Source: Candidatus Amarolinea dominans | Lineage (GTDB): Bacteria; Chloroflexota; Anaerolineae; SSC4; Amarolineaceae | Length of the DNA stretch: 64,000 nucleotides | Direction: 5' to 3' | Assembly (NCBI GenBank): GCA_016719785.1 | Contig: JADJYJ010000019.1 | Location: 1 to 64,000 of the forward strand | Part shown: positions 1 through 9,046 of the stretch, in pieces | Layout: every line of letters starts with the position of its first letter | Position numbering within the stretch: the first letter of the stretch is position 1 | The notes under the pieces: model-generated | What the model saw: the letters and a program-made list of their open reading frames with translations, nothing else | The model's database searches: none | What the model was told of the DNA's origin: nothing | Program-made: the position numbers and the translations under genes

Positions 1-1460
1 TGTATTTTTCTGGACGAGGCGGTGAGCGGGGCGAAATTGGATCGTCCGGCGCTGGATCGGTTACGAGACCGAGAAGGTGAAGGCTGTTACCAGGTGGTGA
101 TCTGCCTGAGTCCAGATCGGTTGGCGAGGGTGTACATGTTGCAGGTGCTTCTGCTGGAAGAATCCCGGCAAGCCAGGATACAAATGTTGTTTGTGAACCA
201 GCCTCCGGTAGGTGATAGCCCGCAGAGCCAACTGTTGTTCGGCATTCAAGGGTTGTTTGCCGAGTATGAACGGGCTGTGATTGCCGAACGGATGCGGCGA
301 GGGCGTCTGCATTGCGCACGTCAGGGAGCAATGGTCAACGCAAAGACCCCATATGGGTATGATTACGTGCCCAAACAGGGAGGGAAGGCGGGCGTTGGAA
401 ATCAATGCCGAAGAAGCCAGGGTCGTGCGTCAAATTTACGCCTGGTATACCCAATCCGAGCCGATGACTATTCAAGAAATCACAGATCGCTTGAATCGAG
501 ACGGCCTCCAACAGCGTCGCAGGAAGTGCTGGCGCAGTAGCCTGATTGGAAACATCCTGCGACAAACCCAATATACCGGATTGGCTTACTACAATCGCAC
601 CGAAAAGGTGTATCATGAGGTGGGGCGATTGCGTAAAATTGGGCATGGCAAGCGTCTTTGCCCGGTGGTATGCTTCGCCCCACAGAAGAATGGATTGCCA
701 TTCCCGTCCCCAGCATTTTGGACAAGGATATCTGGCGCATGGCACAAGAACGACTGAAAACGAACCAGCGATTCTCAATGCGCAACAATCGCAACCACCG
801 CTATCTCCTAGCGGCTTGTTGATTTGCGCCACTTGTGGCCATACACTCACCGCCCGCGCTGGGAATGGCTATTTTTCCTACAGGTGGCTATGGCGATGTT
901 CACCGTGCCCCCGATACGCCTGAGCATACCTGCCGCATTGACGGCAACACCGTTGAAAACCCTGGTTTGGAACGCAGTGGTGGAGCTTTTGAAAAATCCC
1001 AAACTGATTTCCCAAGCGTGGGGCTGCGATGAAGCTGCCAACATCGAGCAAGGTGAGAAAGAGCGGTTGGAAAATCGCTTGCGATCGCTCGACCGTCAGC
1101 AAGAACGTCTGCTGGACTTGTACCAAGATGAGCAGATCGAAAAAGCCATCCTACCTGGTGCGCAAACAACGTCTGGATGAGGAGCAAAAAAACATTCAAA
1201 CGCGCCTTCTGCAAATCGAGCAAGAGGCCAAGTCCGAACAAATCAAGCAGGAATTGATCGAAGATTTCCAGCAATATTGCCAGCGTATCCAGGAAAACCT
1301 TGCAAATCCCAGCCCGGATTTACAACAGGAAGTGATTCGGTTGTTAATTGATCACGTTGTTGTCGGAAAAAATGAAATCGTGATCAAGCACATCGTCCCG
1401 ACCGATGATGATTGTCGTTTGAAACCACAACGTCTTTGCGTTAAAGCATTTTCAGGTTAG
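1..1460 (+). pseudogene. Large serine recombinase, decayed and 5'-truncated
   Basis: The window opens inside a resolvase-type catalytic domain; EAVSGAKLDRPALDRL and later LFAEYERAVIAERMRRGR are typical of large serine recombinases. The recombinase domain follows (EITDRLNRDG, then NILRQTQYTGLAYYNR), then a zinc ribbon (LICATCGHTLTARAG), a coiled coil, and an ending typical of the family (EVIRLLIDHVVVGKNEIVIK). These pieces lie in different frames. Frame breaks are visible near 376-390, between 640 and 676, near 820 and again before 1190, so no full-length protein can be made. Such enzymes integrate or excise phages and mobile islands. No att site or cargo is evident here, and the left end lies outside the window. 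It is most likely a dead integration remnant; clustered sequencing errors are less likely because the neighbouring genes are intact. Confidence 0.85.
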
Positions 1461-1490
1461 TTGCGGAATTTGGCAAGTACGTGTTACAAT
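1461..1490 (+). promoter_or_regulatory. Predicted sigma70-type promoter for the subtilase
   Basis: TTGCGG at 1461-1466 and TACAAT at 1485-1490 are separated by 18 bp. They lie about 130 bp upstream of the subtilase start and just after the recombinase remnant. The call rests on sequence match only. Confidence 0.4.
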
Positions 1491-1621
1491 GGATTTGCCA
1501 CCGTTACTCGCCCTACGCAGAACCAAGGTCACGCTGCGGTGACGCTGATCGCTTGGATCGGACAATGGGGTGGCATGTCACCGCAGGCGCCCTTGTTTCG
1601 CGACCACAAGGAGTCAGAGTC

Positions 1622-4600
1622 ATGAACCTCTCTCGTTTCCATTGGTTGTCGGGCCGACCCTGGATGCGCATTGCCCTCGTTGCCATCCTGCTGGTCAGCG
1701 CCCTGGGTGTCTCCGGCATTGCACCGACGCGCTGGGTTGGTTCAACCCCGGCCGTCGCCTATGCTGAGAAAATTGATGCTGGTGTGTGGAAGGCCCTGGA
1801 CACAACACCCGACGGCAAGGTGCCGGTCTTTGTCAAGCTCAGCGAACAGGCCAACCTGCAAGAGGCGGCCGCTATTGAGGACTGGACCGCACGCGGGTGG
1901 GCCGTCTACAACGCCCTGCGCGGCACGGCAAACCGCACGCAGCCCACCGTCTTGGGCCAACTCGCCGTGGCCGAAGCGGCGGGCCATGCGTCAGCGGTCA
2001 AGTCGTTCTGGATTGTCAACATGGTCTCCGTCCTCGCCGATGCGACGGCCCTCCGCACCCTGGCGGCCATGCCCGAAGTCGGCGCCATTCTCCTCAACGC
2101 AAAACTGGAAGCCCCGATCGTCATTCCTGACGAGACCGTTACCGCGCCGGACACGGTCGAGTGGGGCGTGGCCAAGATTCGCGCCCCCGACGTTTGGACG
2201 ACCTACGGTGTAACCGGCGCCGGCGCGGTGGCCGCCAATGTGGACACCGGCGTGCAGTACGATCACCCGGTCCTGGTGAACCACTATCGCGGCAATCTGG
2301 GGGGTGGGGTGTTCAATCACAACTACAACTGGTATGACCCCACAGGCGTCAGCAGCACCTTCCCGGCCGACGATAATGGCCATGGCACGCACACCATGGG
2401 TACCATGATCGGCGACGATGGTGGCGTCAACCAGATCGGCGTGGCGCCTGGCGCCAAGTGGATCGCCGCCTACGGCTGCTGTCCCAGCAATGAAGCCCTG
2501 CTGGAAGCCCAGCAGTTTATGGTGGCTCCCACGGACCTGGCCGGCAATAACCCGGATCCGAGCAAGCGCCCCGACGTGCTCAACCAGTCGTGGGGCGGCC
2601 CCGGTGGCAGCGAGATTTTCGAGGACGTGATTGCCGCTCTGCGCGCGAGTGGGATTTTTCCGACATTCTCGGCCGGCAACAGTGGTTCGAGCGCAGCGGA
2701 TGGTTGTGGCCGCCTGGGCTCGCCAGGCGACAACCCCTCTGCCTTCAATGTGGCCGCGACCACCACCACCGACACCATTGCCAGTTTCTCATCCCGTGGC
2801 CCCAACCCGTTCACCGGCCAGACTGGCCCCAACGTCTCTGCCCCTGGCAACGGTGTACGATCGAGTGTTCCAACGAACGCGTACGCCGTTTACAGTGGCA
2901 CATCCATGGCCTCACCACACGTGGCTGGTGCGGTCGCCCTGCTGATTTCGCTCGAGCCCAAGCTGCGCGGGCGTGTGGCCGAGCTTGAGGAACTGCTGCG
3001 CAAGAGCGCGCTGCCGCTCACCAGCACACAGACCTGTGGCGGCGTGCCCGGCAGCCAGATCCCGAACAATGTCTTTGGCTGGGGCCGCATTGACGTCAAG
3101 GCGGCAGCCGACCTGGTGTACCAGGCGGGCTACCTGCAAGGCACAGTCACCTCTGGCGCGATGCCGCTGGCGGGCGCCACCGTGACCTACAGCATGATGG
3201 GTAAGACGCTGACGACCCAGACCGACAAGAACGGCTTCTACAAGGTCGTCGCCGGCGCCGGCACATGGGCGATGACGGCCAGTGCTTATGGCTACCAGCA
3301 AGGTACCGCTCCCGCGGTGGTGGTCGTGCAGAACGGCACCACCGTGCAGAACTTCAACCTGACGTCCTTGGGCAACTTCACCGTCAGCGGCAATGTCAAC
3401 TACGTGATGGATGATGGTGTTGGGGGCGGCATTCCAGCCTTGATCCTGGTCAAGAACGAAGCCCTGGCGGCCCCGGTCTTTGCAGATGGCAGCGGCAACT
3501 ACAGCCTGTTGGTGCCGCCCGGCACTTACACGATCGAAGCGCAGCATCCCGGCTATGTCACTGGATCACAGAGCGTGATCGTGGCCGGCAACACGACAGC
3601 CAACTTCACGTTGACGGCGCTCGCGAATTACACGTGCCTGGACAACCGCCAGCCTGGTGGTCCGCTCTATGAATGGATTGATGCGACCGATGGCACCGCG
3701 TACCCGTTGGATGATGATGCAAGCTCGGCCGCGATTACGCTGCCCTCGGCGTTCACCTACTTCGGCACGGCCTACACCACGTTCCGCATCAACTCGAACG
3801 GCTTCGTCTTCTTCGGCACGACCAACTACACCACGGCGCACATGGTTCTGCCCTTCGAGGGCCGGCCAAACACCGACGTGATGGCGTTGGGCGAAGACCT
3901 GAACCCCGCTCTCGGCACCCAAGGCACCATCTACGCCAAGGCGGTTGGCAACCTGTATGTCATCGAATACTACCAGGTGCAGCACTGGGCGAGTGGCTTC
4001 CCGGAGACCTTCGAGATTATCCTGGATCTCACCTCTGGCGCCATCACCTACCAGTACAACACCCTGAGCTGGCCCAATTTCACGACCGTGGGTCTGGAAG
4101 ACTCCGCGGGGGCTGTTGGGCAGCTCTACTCGTATCGCAACTCGGCCAACCTGGCGGCCGGGCGCGCCGTGCGCTTCACCCCCGCAACCGGTACAGCCGT
4201 CAACTGGGGATGCGACCACGCGCTCTCCCTCACCATCGCTGATGACAAGGATCCGGTGAACGCAGGTGAGACGATCACCTACTACATCCACTGGAACAAC
4301 ATCGGCTTTGGCGCCGCGCCTGGCGCCACGCTGACCGCGACGGTGCCGCCGAACACGACGTTCCTTTCGGCCGATGGCGGCATCACGCCGGCGGGCGGCG
4401 TCCTGACCTGGAATTTGGGCGCTCTACGGCCCAAGTCCGAGGGTGGAGCCTGGTTCAAGGTGCAAGCCATCGTCGGGCCGACCGCTTCTACCACGGCCAC
4501 ACTGGCCGACACCAGCGGCCAGAGCCGTGCCGCGACCGATACCACCACCATTCGCCAGCCAACGGCTGTGCAGCTCGATACGTTGGCGACCGCGCCGGAT

Positions 4601-4684
4601 GCCGTCCGCTGGGCGCCCCTGGCCGGTTTGCTGCTGTTAATGGCAGGCGCGGTGGCGCTGCGCCGTCGCACCGTTCGGTCGTAA
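1622..4684 (+). CDS. Secreted, C-terminally anchored subtilisin-like serine protease (S8)
   Basis: A 1020-residue extracellular endopeptidase. The ATG at 1622 is preferred over upstream starts because AAGGAG lies 8-13 bp before it and an N-terminal hydrophobic signal (about residues 15-33) follows directly. Residues about 65-165 resemble an inhibitor-type propeptide. The S8 triad is visible: Asp208 (NVDTG), His254 (DNGHGTHT) and Ser428 (SGTSMASPH), with oxyanion Asn353 (SAGNS). Behind it come two carboxypeptidase-regulatory-like beta domains (about 555-710), a beta-rich domain with an SNGFVFFG motif, a DUF11-like repeat, and a C-terminal helix plus RRR tail that should anchor it to the membrane. 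It stands alone, with its own likely promoter and a terminator. Substrate is unknown; nutritional or surface-processing roles both fit. Confidence 0.93.
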   Translation: MNLSRFHWLSGRPWMRIALVAILLVSALGVSGIAPTRWVGSTPAVAYAEKIDAGVWKALDTTPDGKVPVFVKLSEQANLQEAAAIEDWTARGWAVYNALRGTANRTQPTVLGQLAVAEAAGHASAVKSFWIVNMVSVLADATALRTLAAMPEVGAILLNAKLEAPIVIPDETVTAPDTVEWGVAKIRAPDVWTTYGVTGAGAVAANVDTGVQYDHPVLVNHYRGNLGGGVFNHNYNWYDPTGVSSTFPADDNGHGTHTMGTMIGDDGGVNQIGVAPGAKWIAAYGCCPSNEALLEAQQFMVAPTDLAGNNPDPSKRPDVLNQSWGGPGGSEIFEDVIAALRASGIFPTFSAGNSGSSAADGCGRLGSPGDNPSAFNVAATTTTDTIASFSSRGPNPFTGQTGPNVSAPGNGVRSSVPTNAYAVYSGTSMASPHVAGAVALLISLEPKLRGRVAELEELLRKSALPLTSTQTCGGVPGSQIPNNVFGWGRIDVKAAADLVYQAGYLQGTVTSGAMPLAGATVTYSMMGKTLTTQTDKNGFYKVVAGAGTWAMTASAYGYQQGTAPAVVVVQNGTTVQNFNLTSLGNFTVSGNVNYVMDDGVGGGIPALILVKNEALAAPVFADGSGNYSLLVPPGTYTIEAQHPGYVTGSQSVIVAGNTTANFTLTALANYTCLDNRQPGGPLYEWIDATDGTAYPLDDDASSAAITLPSAFTYFGTAYTTFRINSNGFVFFGTTNYTTAHMVLPFEGRPNTDVMALGEDLNPALGTQGTIYAKAVGNLYVIEYYQVQHWASGFPETFEIILDLTSGAITYQYNTLSWPNFTTVGLEDSAGAVGQLYSYRNSANLAAGRAVRFTPATGTAVNWGCDHALSLTIADDKDPVNAGETITYYIHWNNIGFGAAPGATLTATVPPNTTFLSADGGITPAGGVLTWNLGALRPKSEGGAWFKVQAIVGPTASTTATLADTSGQSRAATDTTTIRQPTAVQLDTLATAPDAVRWAPLAGLLLLMAGAVALRRRTVRS

Positions 4685-4725
4685 GGTAACCCGTCCCCGA
4701 AAATAGTTGTTCTTTCGCTTGCAGA

Positions 4726-4760
4726 GAGACCGGGTTTTGCACAAAAACCCGGCCTCTTTG
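4726..4760 (+). terminator. Rho-independent terminator after the subtilase
   Basis: GAG-A-CCGGGTTTT pairs with AAAACCCGG-C-CTC across a short loop, starting about 40 bp after the stop codon and followed by a T-rich stretch. Confidence 0.7.
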
Positions 4761-4899
4761 TGCCTTGCGCACGGTGCCCACCCTGGACGACTGGCAGCGC
4801 CTGCTCCTTGCCTCACCGCCACAGGACACCACCCACTAAGCCTGCGCCTGAAAGCTGCCAATGCCTACGGCGTTGGCAGCTTGTTGACGCCGTAAAACC

Positions 4900-5412
4900 C
4901 TATACTTCCCTATACCGATATTTCGTGCTTTCCTCGATCAGCTTGATCTCGGCCGCAGTCAGGTCGAACAGCGCGTAGACGCGGCGATTGAGGTCCGTCT
5001 CCAGCCGCACGATCTGCGCGGTCAGATGATCGTGCGCCGCGCACCGCTCAGCCAGCCATGCCTCCCACGCGTCGCGCTCCTTCAACGGGATGTCGCGGCG
5101 AAAAACCTTCTGCACCTCGCCGCGCAAACCCGGAAAGTCGAGCTGCCACCAGGCGGTGAGCTTCTGATTCAAAGGTGCGATGACCCCATCCTTGCCCAGC
5201 GTGCCCAAGTCTGTCAGAACGCGATGTCGCACCTGGCGGTGCAGAGCGTAGCGCGCCTGCGCCTGCGCCGTGATCTGCATGGCCAACTCGCCGATGGCAT
5301 CGCAGTCGGTCGCGGGCGCGTCGGGGATGGGGAGACGAGAGACGAATTGGGCGGAAAGCGTGTAGCGCAACATGCCCTTTCGCTCAGGATTGGGGGCTGG
5401 GGGGCCGACCAC
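4900..5412 (-). pseudogene. C-terminal remnant of a restriction-modification DNA methyltransferase
   Basis: About 170 codons resembling the extreme C-terminus of Eco57I-like/type IIG or PglX-type adenine methyltransferases. Typical elements are a target-recognition tail with SRLPIPDAP, a helical segment rich in Ala and Gln, and the ending YALFDLTAAEIKLIEEST. The catalytic NPPY region and the rest of the protein, normally 900 or more residues, are absent upstream. The reading frame simply begins at 5412 next to a cluster of CTGATTACGT repeats. It is therefore a deletion remnant of a defence gene rather than a functional enzyme. Family assignment is from sequence character only, without a search. 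Confidence 0.55.
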
Positions 5413-5438
5413 ACCCGTCGCAAGACCACGAGTCAGGA

Positions 5439-5521
5439 CTGATTACGTTCTGATTACGCTGTGAAGAGGGAGTGATGGCGAAAAACGTAATCAGTGGGGA
5501 TGACTGATTACGTTTGTTTTT
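5439..5521. repeat. CTGATTACGT repeats with a strong hairpin and T tract
   Basis: CTGATTACGT occurs at 5439-5448 and 5504-5513, a nine-base match at 5450-5458, and the inverted form at 5485-5494. The last pair makes a perfect 13-bp stem (5483-5495 with 5503-5515) around a 7-base loop, followed by GTTTTT. It looks like an intrinsic terminator on the plus strand, yet no intact plus-strand gene precedes it. It may be left over from the vanished restriction-modification locus. Confidence 0.6.
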
Positions 5522-5581
5522 GAGCCGGGCGCCGGGGTCAATTCTCGCTCCTGCGACCCGCACACCCCGCTCTCCGGCAAA

Positions 5582-5610
5582 TTGTCATCTCGTCTCACCT
5601 GTGTTATACT
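5582..5610 (+). promoter_or_regulatory. Predicted promoter of the SH3b lipoprotein operon
   Basis: TTGTCA (5582-5587) and TATACT (5605-5610) are spaced by exactly 17 bp. Initiation would fall near 5617, which rules out translation starts upstream of that point and supports the ATG at 5699. Confidence 0.6.
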
Positions 5611-5698
5611 TGCCCTCACGTCAAACAAGTTGAAATTTCTCGCCCCAGGCCCCGTTGTAACACTCTTGAGACACGCACAAAACCAATCAGTCAATCAG

Positions 5699-6874
5699 AT
5701 GCCCAACTCAAGCACGGGCACCACCTCTTTGGTAACGCCATCGAGTCACGCCGCGCCTCATCTGGCCGCGCGCCGCCGCGCCCCACCCAGTATCCTGCTC
5801 ACCGTCATTCTACTGGCGCTGGCAACCCTGGGCTGCTCCGCGGGCGGCGCCTTGTCACTCCTGCCACGCAGCGCGGCCACGGCCACCCCAACCGTCACCG
5901 CCTCCGCCGGCCCCACGCGTGTGCTGATTGCCACCTTTACGCCGACACCCTACGTGCCGCCCACCGTCACCCCAACCCCAACCGTGCCGACGGCGACGGT
6001 GACACCCACCGACACCGACACGCCCACCGCGACGCCGGAACCGCCCACGCCCACCCCAACCCCCGTTGCCCTGGCGCAGCCGCTGGCAGAGGACACCAAC
6101 GCACGCAGCGGCCCCAGCGCCGATTACCCCATTGTAGGCAAGATCCAGCCAGGCGCCACCTATGACATCGTCGGGCGCAATGACGACCCCGACCCCAACC
6201 AACGCTGGTGGTACATCTGCTGCGTCAAGGGACGCCGCGCATGGGTCAAGGCCGATCTCGTGACCATCAACGGCGATGCCGCCGGCGCTCCAGTCAGGCA
6301 GGAAGGGCCTGCGCCCACCCCCACCTGGACCTGGACGCCCACCCTGACCCCAACCGTGACCTCGACACCGGTGCCGCTCTTCTACCGCGCCATCGGGCCG
6401 CAGTTTTACCTGACCAACAACACTTTCCTCAAAATCTGGGTCAAAGTCTTCTTCGCCAACGGCGACCCCATGCCCGGCTATCAACTAAAATTGTTCCGCC
6501 GCGAGGGCGTAGGTCAACCCATCGGCACGCCCACGCCGGTTTGGACCGCCACCTGGACGCCAACTCCAACCGGCGTCTGGACGCCCGCGCCCACCGCCAC
6601 GCCCACCGGCACGCCCGATGTGTCCCAGTCGCCCTGGACGGACATCAGTTCCGCAGACCTGTCCAAAGACGCCTTCTCCTGGTCGCAACCGCCCGGCTTT
6701 GGCGACCGGCAGGCGTTCAATCTCGAATACACCCTGTTTGCGCCCGGCAACGGCACTTACATCGCCTACCTGGCCGACACCGGCGGCCATCCTGTTTCCG
6801 AGCAGATTCCGTTCACCACGGACGCGGCCAATCCTTACCGGGAGGTGTACATTGGCTTCCGCCACATCCGCTGA
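5699..6874 (+). CDS. SH3b-domain lipoprotein with Thr-Pro linkers (copy 1)
   Basis: A 391-residue surface protein. An Arg-rich N-terminus and a hydrophobic stretch end in a lipobox (LATLGC, Cys about residue 46), so it should be lipidated and displayed outside the membrane. A long Thr/Pro linker leads to a bacterial SH3 domain (NARSGPSADYPIVG through RRAWVKADLV) carrying the WWYICC motif seen in all four SH3b proteins of this window. A second linker and a C-terminal beta-type domain, itself interrupted by a TPT stretch, follow. No enzyme motif is present. SH3b domains commonly bind cell-wall peptides or sugars. It is first gene of a run of three related lipoproteins and a glycosyltransferase. 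The start is uncertain because no strong ribosome site precedes 5699. Confidence 0.8.
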   Translation: MPNSSTGTTSLVTPSSHAAPHLAARRRAPPSILLTVILLALATLGCSAGGALSLLPRSAATATPTVTASAGPTRVLIATFTPTPYVPPTVTPTPTVPTATVTPTDTDTPTATPEPPTPTPTPVALAQPLAEDTNARSGPSADYPIVGKIQPGATYDIVGRNDDPDPNQRWWYICCVKGRRAWVKADLVTINGDAAGAPVRQEGPAPTPTWTWTPTLTPTVTSTPVPLFYRAIGPQFYLTNNTFLKIWVKVFFANGDPMPGYQLKLFRREGVGQPIGTPTPVWTATWTPTPTGVWTPAPTATPTGTPDVSQSPWTDISSADLSKDAFSWSQPPGFGDRQAFNLEYTLFAPGNGTYIAYLADTGGHPVSEQIPFTTDAANPYREVYIGFRHIR

Positions 6875-7928
6875 ACACGGTACGCCGGCGCAGAATCGCC
6901 GCACCGCCAAGCACCCCGGTCGCCTTACCGCCGGACAGCGTCGCCTGGTCGGCGTCCTGACCCTGGCCCTCGTCGCGCTCTTGGGCACCATGGGCTGCTC
7001 GCTGACCAGCCTGATCCGGCTCTTTCCGCCGCTGACACCCTCGCCGACACCGATCGCCTTTCTCACCCCCGTCCTGCAGCCGACCTTCACGCCCACGGTC
7101 CTGCCGCTTACCGATACGCCGTTTCCGCCCACACCCACCATCACGCCGACGGCGACCGATACCCCCACGCCTGGCCCCACACCCACCGCCACTTCCACCG
7201 GTGAGCCAACCGCCACGGCCACGCCCGGCCCGATGATCCTGGTGCCGGTGGCTGAGCTGAACGTACGCACAGGTCCGGGCACCGACTACCCCCTGGCCGG
7301 AACCATTCGCCAGGGCGAAACTTACGACATCGTCGGTCGTTCGGCTGACTACGCCTGGTGGCGCATCTGCTGCCTGCCCGATGCCAGCCTCGCCTGGGTC
7401 ACAGCCAGCCTGGTGCAGGTCAGCGGTGATGCCACCGATGTCGAAGTAGTCACAGTGGAACCACCGCCAGCGCCGACCTTTACGCCGGCGCCGCCAACCC
7501 TCACGCCGACCATCACCCCGACGGCCACCGAAGCCGTTGGCTTCGACGTCGAAGGCATCGAGGAATTCCCCAACTGGGGCAACAACTGGCTCAAGGTAGG
7601 TGCGCAAATCAAGGCCAACAACGGCGCGCCGCTCTGGGGCTACCGCCTGATGTTCGTCCTCGAGGGTCGAGGTCAATCATGGGTCAGCCCGCAGGTTTCT
7701 GACAGCAGTTGGGGCTATTCCGCGCCCAATCGGCTAACCCCCCTGCCCGACGCGCGCCTGGTCAACCTGCAGTTCGACACCAACGGCTTTGCCGAGCTGG
7801 GTGATAACGTCTGGCAGGTCTACGTGGTGGACGGCAGCGGCGCCCGTCGTGAGTCCAGCATCGTGCGTCTCTACACCAGCGCCAGTCAACCCAAGTGGTA
7901 TCACATTCGCTTCAAGCGCCGTTTCTGA
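6852..7928 (+). CDS. SH3b-domain lipoprotein with Thr-Pro linkers (copy 2), TTG start
   Basis: A 358-residue paralogue of the preceding gene. Its best start is the TTG at 6852: GGGAGGT (6840-6846) lies five bases upstream, and the gene then overlaps the end of copy 1 by 23 bp, suggesting translational coupling. The lipobox is LLGTMGC, followed by a TPT-rich linker, an SH3b domain (NVRTGPGTDYPLAG, WWRICC), a second linker and a C-terminal domain beginning near VGFDVEGIEEFPNWG. The C-terminal domain aligns in style with copy 3 and has an ending (WYHIRFKRRF) like the YIGFRHIR ending of copy 1. Function unknown; probably wall binding. Confidence 0.82.
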   Translation: MASATSAEHGTPAQNRRTAKHPGRLTAGQRRLVGVLTLALVALLGTMGCSLTSLIRLFPPLTPSPTPIAFLTPVLQPTFTPTVLPLTDTPFPPTPTITPTATDTPTPGPTPTATSTGEPTATATPGPMILVPVAELNVRTGPGTDYPLAGTIRQGETYDIVGRSADYAWWRICCLPDASLAWVTASLVQVSGDATDVEVVTVEPPPAPTFTPAPPTLTPTITPTATEAVGFDVEGIEEFPNWGNNWLKVGAQIKANNGAPLWGYRLMFVLEGRGQSWVSPQVSDSSWGYSAPNRLTPLPDARLVNLQFDTNGFAELGDNVWQVYVVDGSGARRESSIVRLYTSASQPKWYHIRFKRRF

Positions 7929-8007
7929 AGCGATTTGGCTGGCCGTACGGGAGGCTGCGGTTATGGGCCTGCCTGTGGCAGCGTACTGCTTGCGCGGCCT
8001 TGGCTCT

Positions 8008-8055
8008 CTTCTCCTCTCCACACAGTGGAGAGGAGAAGGGGCCGGGGGATGAGGC
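8008..8055. repeat. Palindromic intergenic repeat (family copy 1)
   Basis: CTTCTCCTCTCCAC pairs perfectly with GTGGAGAGGAGAAG over a 3-base loop (8008-8038), followed by GGCCGGGGGATGAGG. The inverted counterpart with a matching flank occurs at 29121-29170, so this is a dispersed repeat, not only a terminator. Confidence 0.75.
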
Positions 8056-8119
8056 GAGGCCGCATTTTCATCGTTAACCGACGCGATATCTTGTTTTTCA
8101 CGAGAGGAGCATACCAGTC

Positions 8120-9046
8120 ATGCCATTACCGCGCTACCGCGTTCTCATCCCCCTGGCCTGTGCGCTGTTCTTGATCGTTGGCTGCACCGCACCCGGCGGC
8201 CAGTCGCCGCAAACGGTTTCCCCGCAGCGCACGCTGGTGCCGACCTTCACCCCGACTGCGGCCAAGCCCACGGCTACCCCCCTGCCCCCGGAACCGACAG
8301 CCGTTCCCGCGACACCTACACCCGCAGAACCGTCCACCGCCACGCCGCTGCCCGCCACACCAACACCGCTGCCCAAACCGCAGGCGGTCATCACCCTCAA
8401 CAATCTCAACATTCGCAGCGGGCCGTCAACCAGCTATCCCAGCATCGCGCGCGGCGCCGCGAATCAGCGTCTGGAAATCACCGGGCGCAATGCCGACAGC
8501 AGTTGGTGGCAGATTTGCTGCGTCAACAGCAAGAACGGTTGGGTTTCCGCTCAATATGTGCGCGTCGAGGGCAGTACCGGCGCCGTCGAGGTGGTCAAAG
8601 ACGTCGCGCCGCCCCCCACGTCGGCGCCGCAGCCCACCGCCCGGCCACGGCCCACCGCTCAGCCAACCACTCCACCGGCCGCGGCCACCATCTTCGTCCA
8701 GACTGGCCTGGAAATACGCGACGCGGATGACACCAACTTCGGCATCGTCACCTTCTGGGGTCGCCTGGGCAAAACCGGCGAAGCCACGCCCTACAGCGGC
8801 GGCTACAAGCTCCGGGTCAGCGCGCCCTCCGGCACGCAGGAGGTTCCGTTCGGCGCCACCTGGCAAAACGCCAACCCCGGTCAGCCCAGCGAATTCAAAT
8901 ACAACGCCAAACTCGAACTCCCGCGCACCGCGGGCGCATTCCGCGCCGTCGTCATAGATGGCAGCGGCAAGGAAGTCTCTGATGTGATCAGCGGCAACCT
9001 CAAAGACAGAACGCACGATGTTCTGGTCACATGGTGGAAACGCTGA
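8120..9046 (+). CDS. SH3b-domain lipoprotein with Thr-Pro linkers (copy 3)
   Basis: A 308-residue lipoprotein with an excellent ribosome site (GAGAGGAG about 12 bp before ATG). The signal ends in FLIVGC, followed by a Pro/Thr/Ala linker, an SH3b domain (NIRSGPSTSYPSIARG, WWQICC, NGWVSAQYV) and a C-terminal beta domain starting near IFVQTGLEIRDADDTNFG. The last 16 bp overlap the glycosyltransferase start, so the two are probably translated together. Third of three tandem paralogues; likely a cell-envelope binding protein, function not known. Confidence 0.83.
   Translation: MPLPRYRVLIPLACALFLIVGCTAPGGQSPQTVSPQRTLVPTFTPTAAKPTATPLPPEPTAVPATPTPAEPSTATPLPATPTPLPKPQAVITLNNLNIRSGPSTSYPSIARGAANQRLEITGRNADSSWWQICCVNSKNGWVSAQYVRVEGSTGAVEVVKDVAPPPTSAPQPTARPRPTAQPTTPPAAATIFVQTGLEIRDADDTNFGIVTFWGRLGKTGEATPYSGGYKLRVSAPSGTQEVPFGATWQNANPGQPSEFKYNAKLELPRTAGAFRAVVIDGSGKEVSDVISGNLKDRTHDVLVTWWKR

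Noticed and set aside
1481..1621. N-terminal extension of the first subtilase
   Set aside because: No ribosome site; the predicted promoter -10 lies inside it and the signal peptide begins at 1622.
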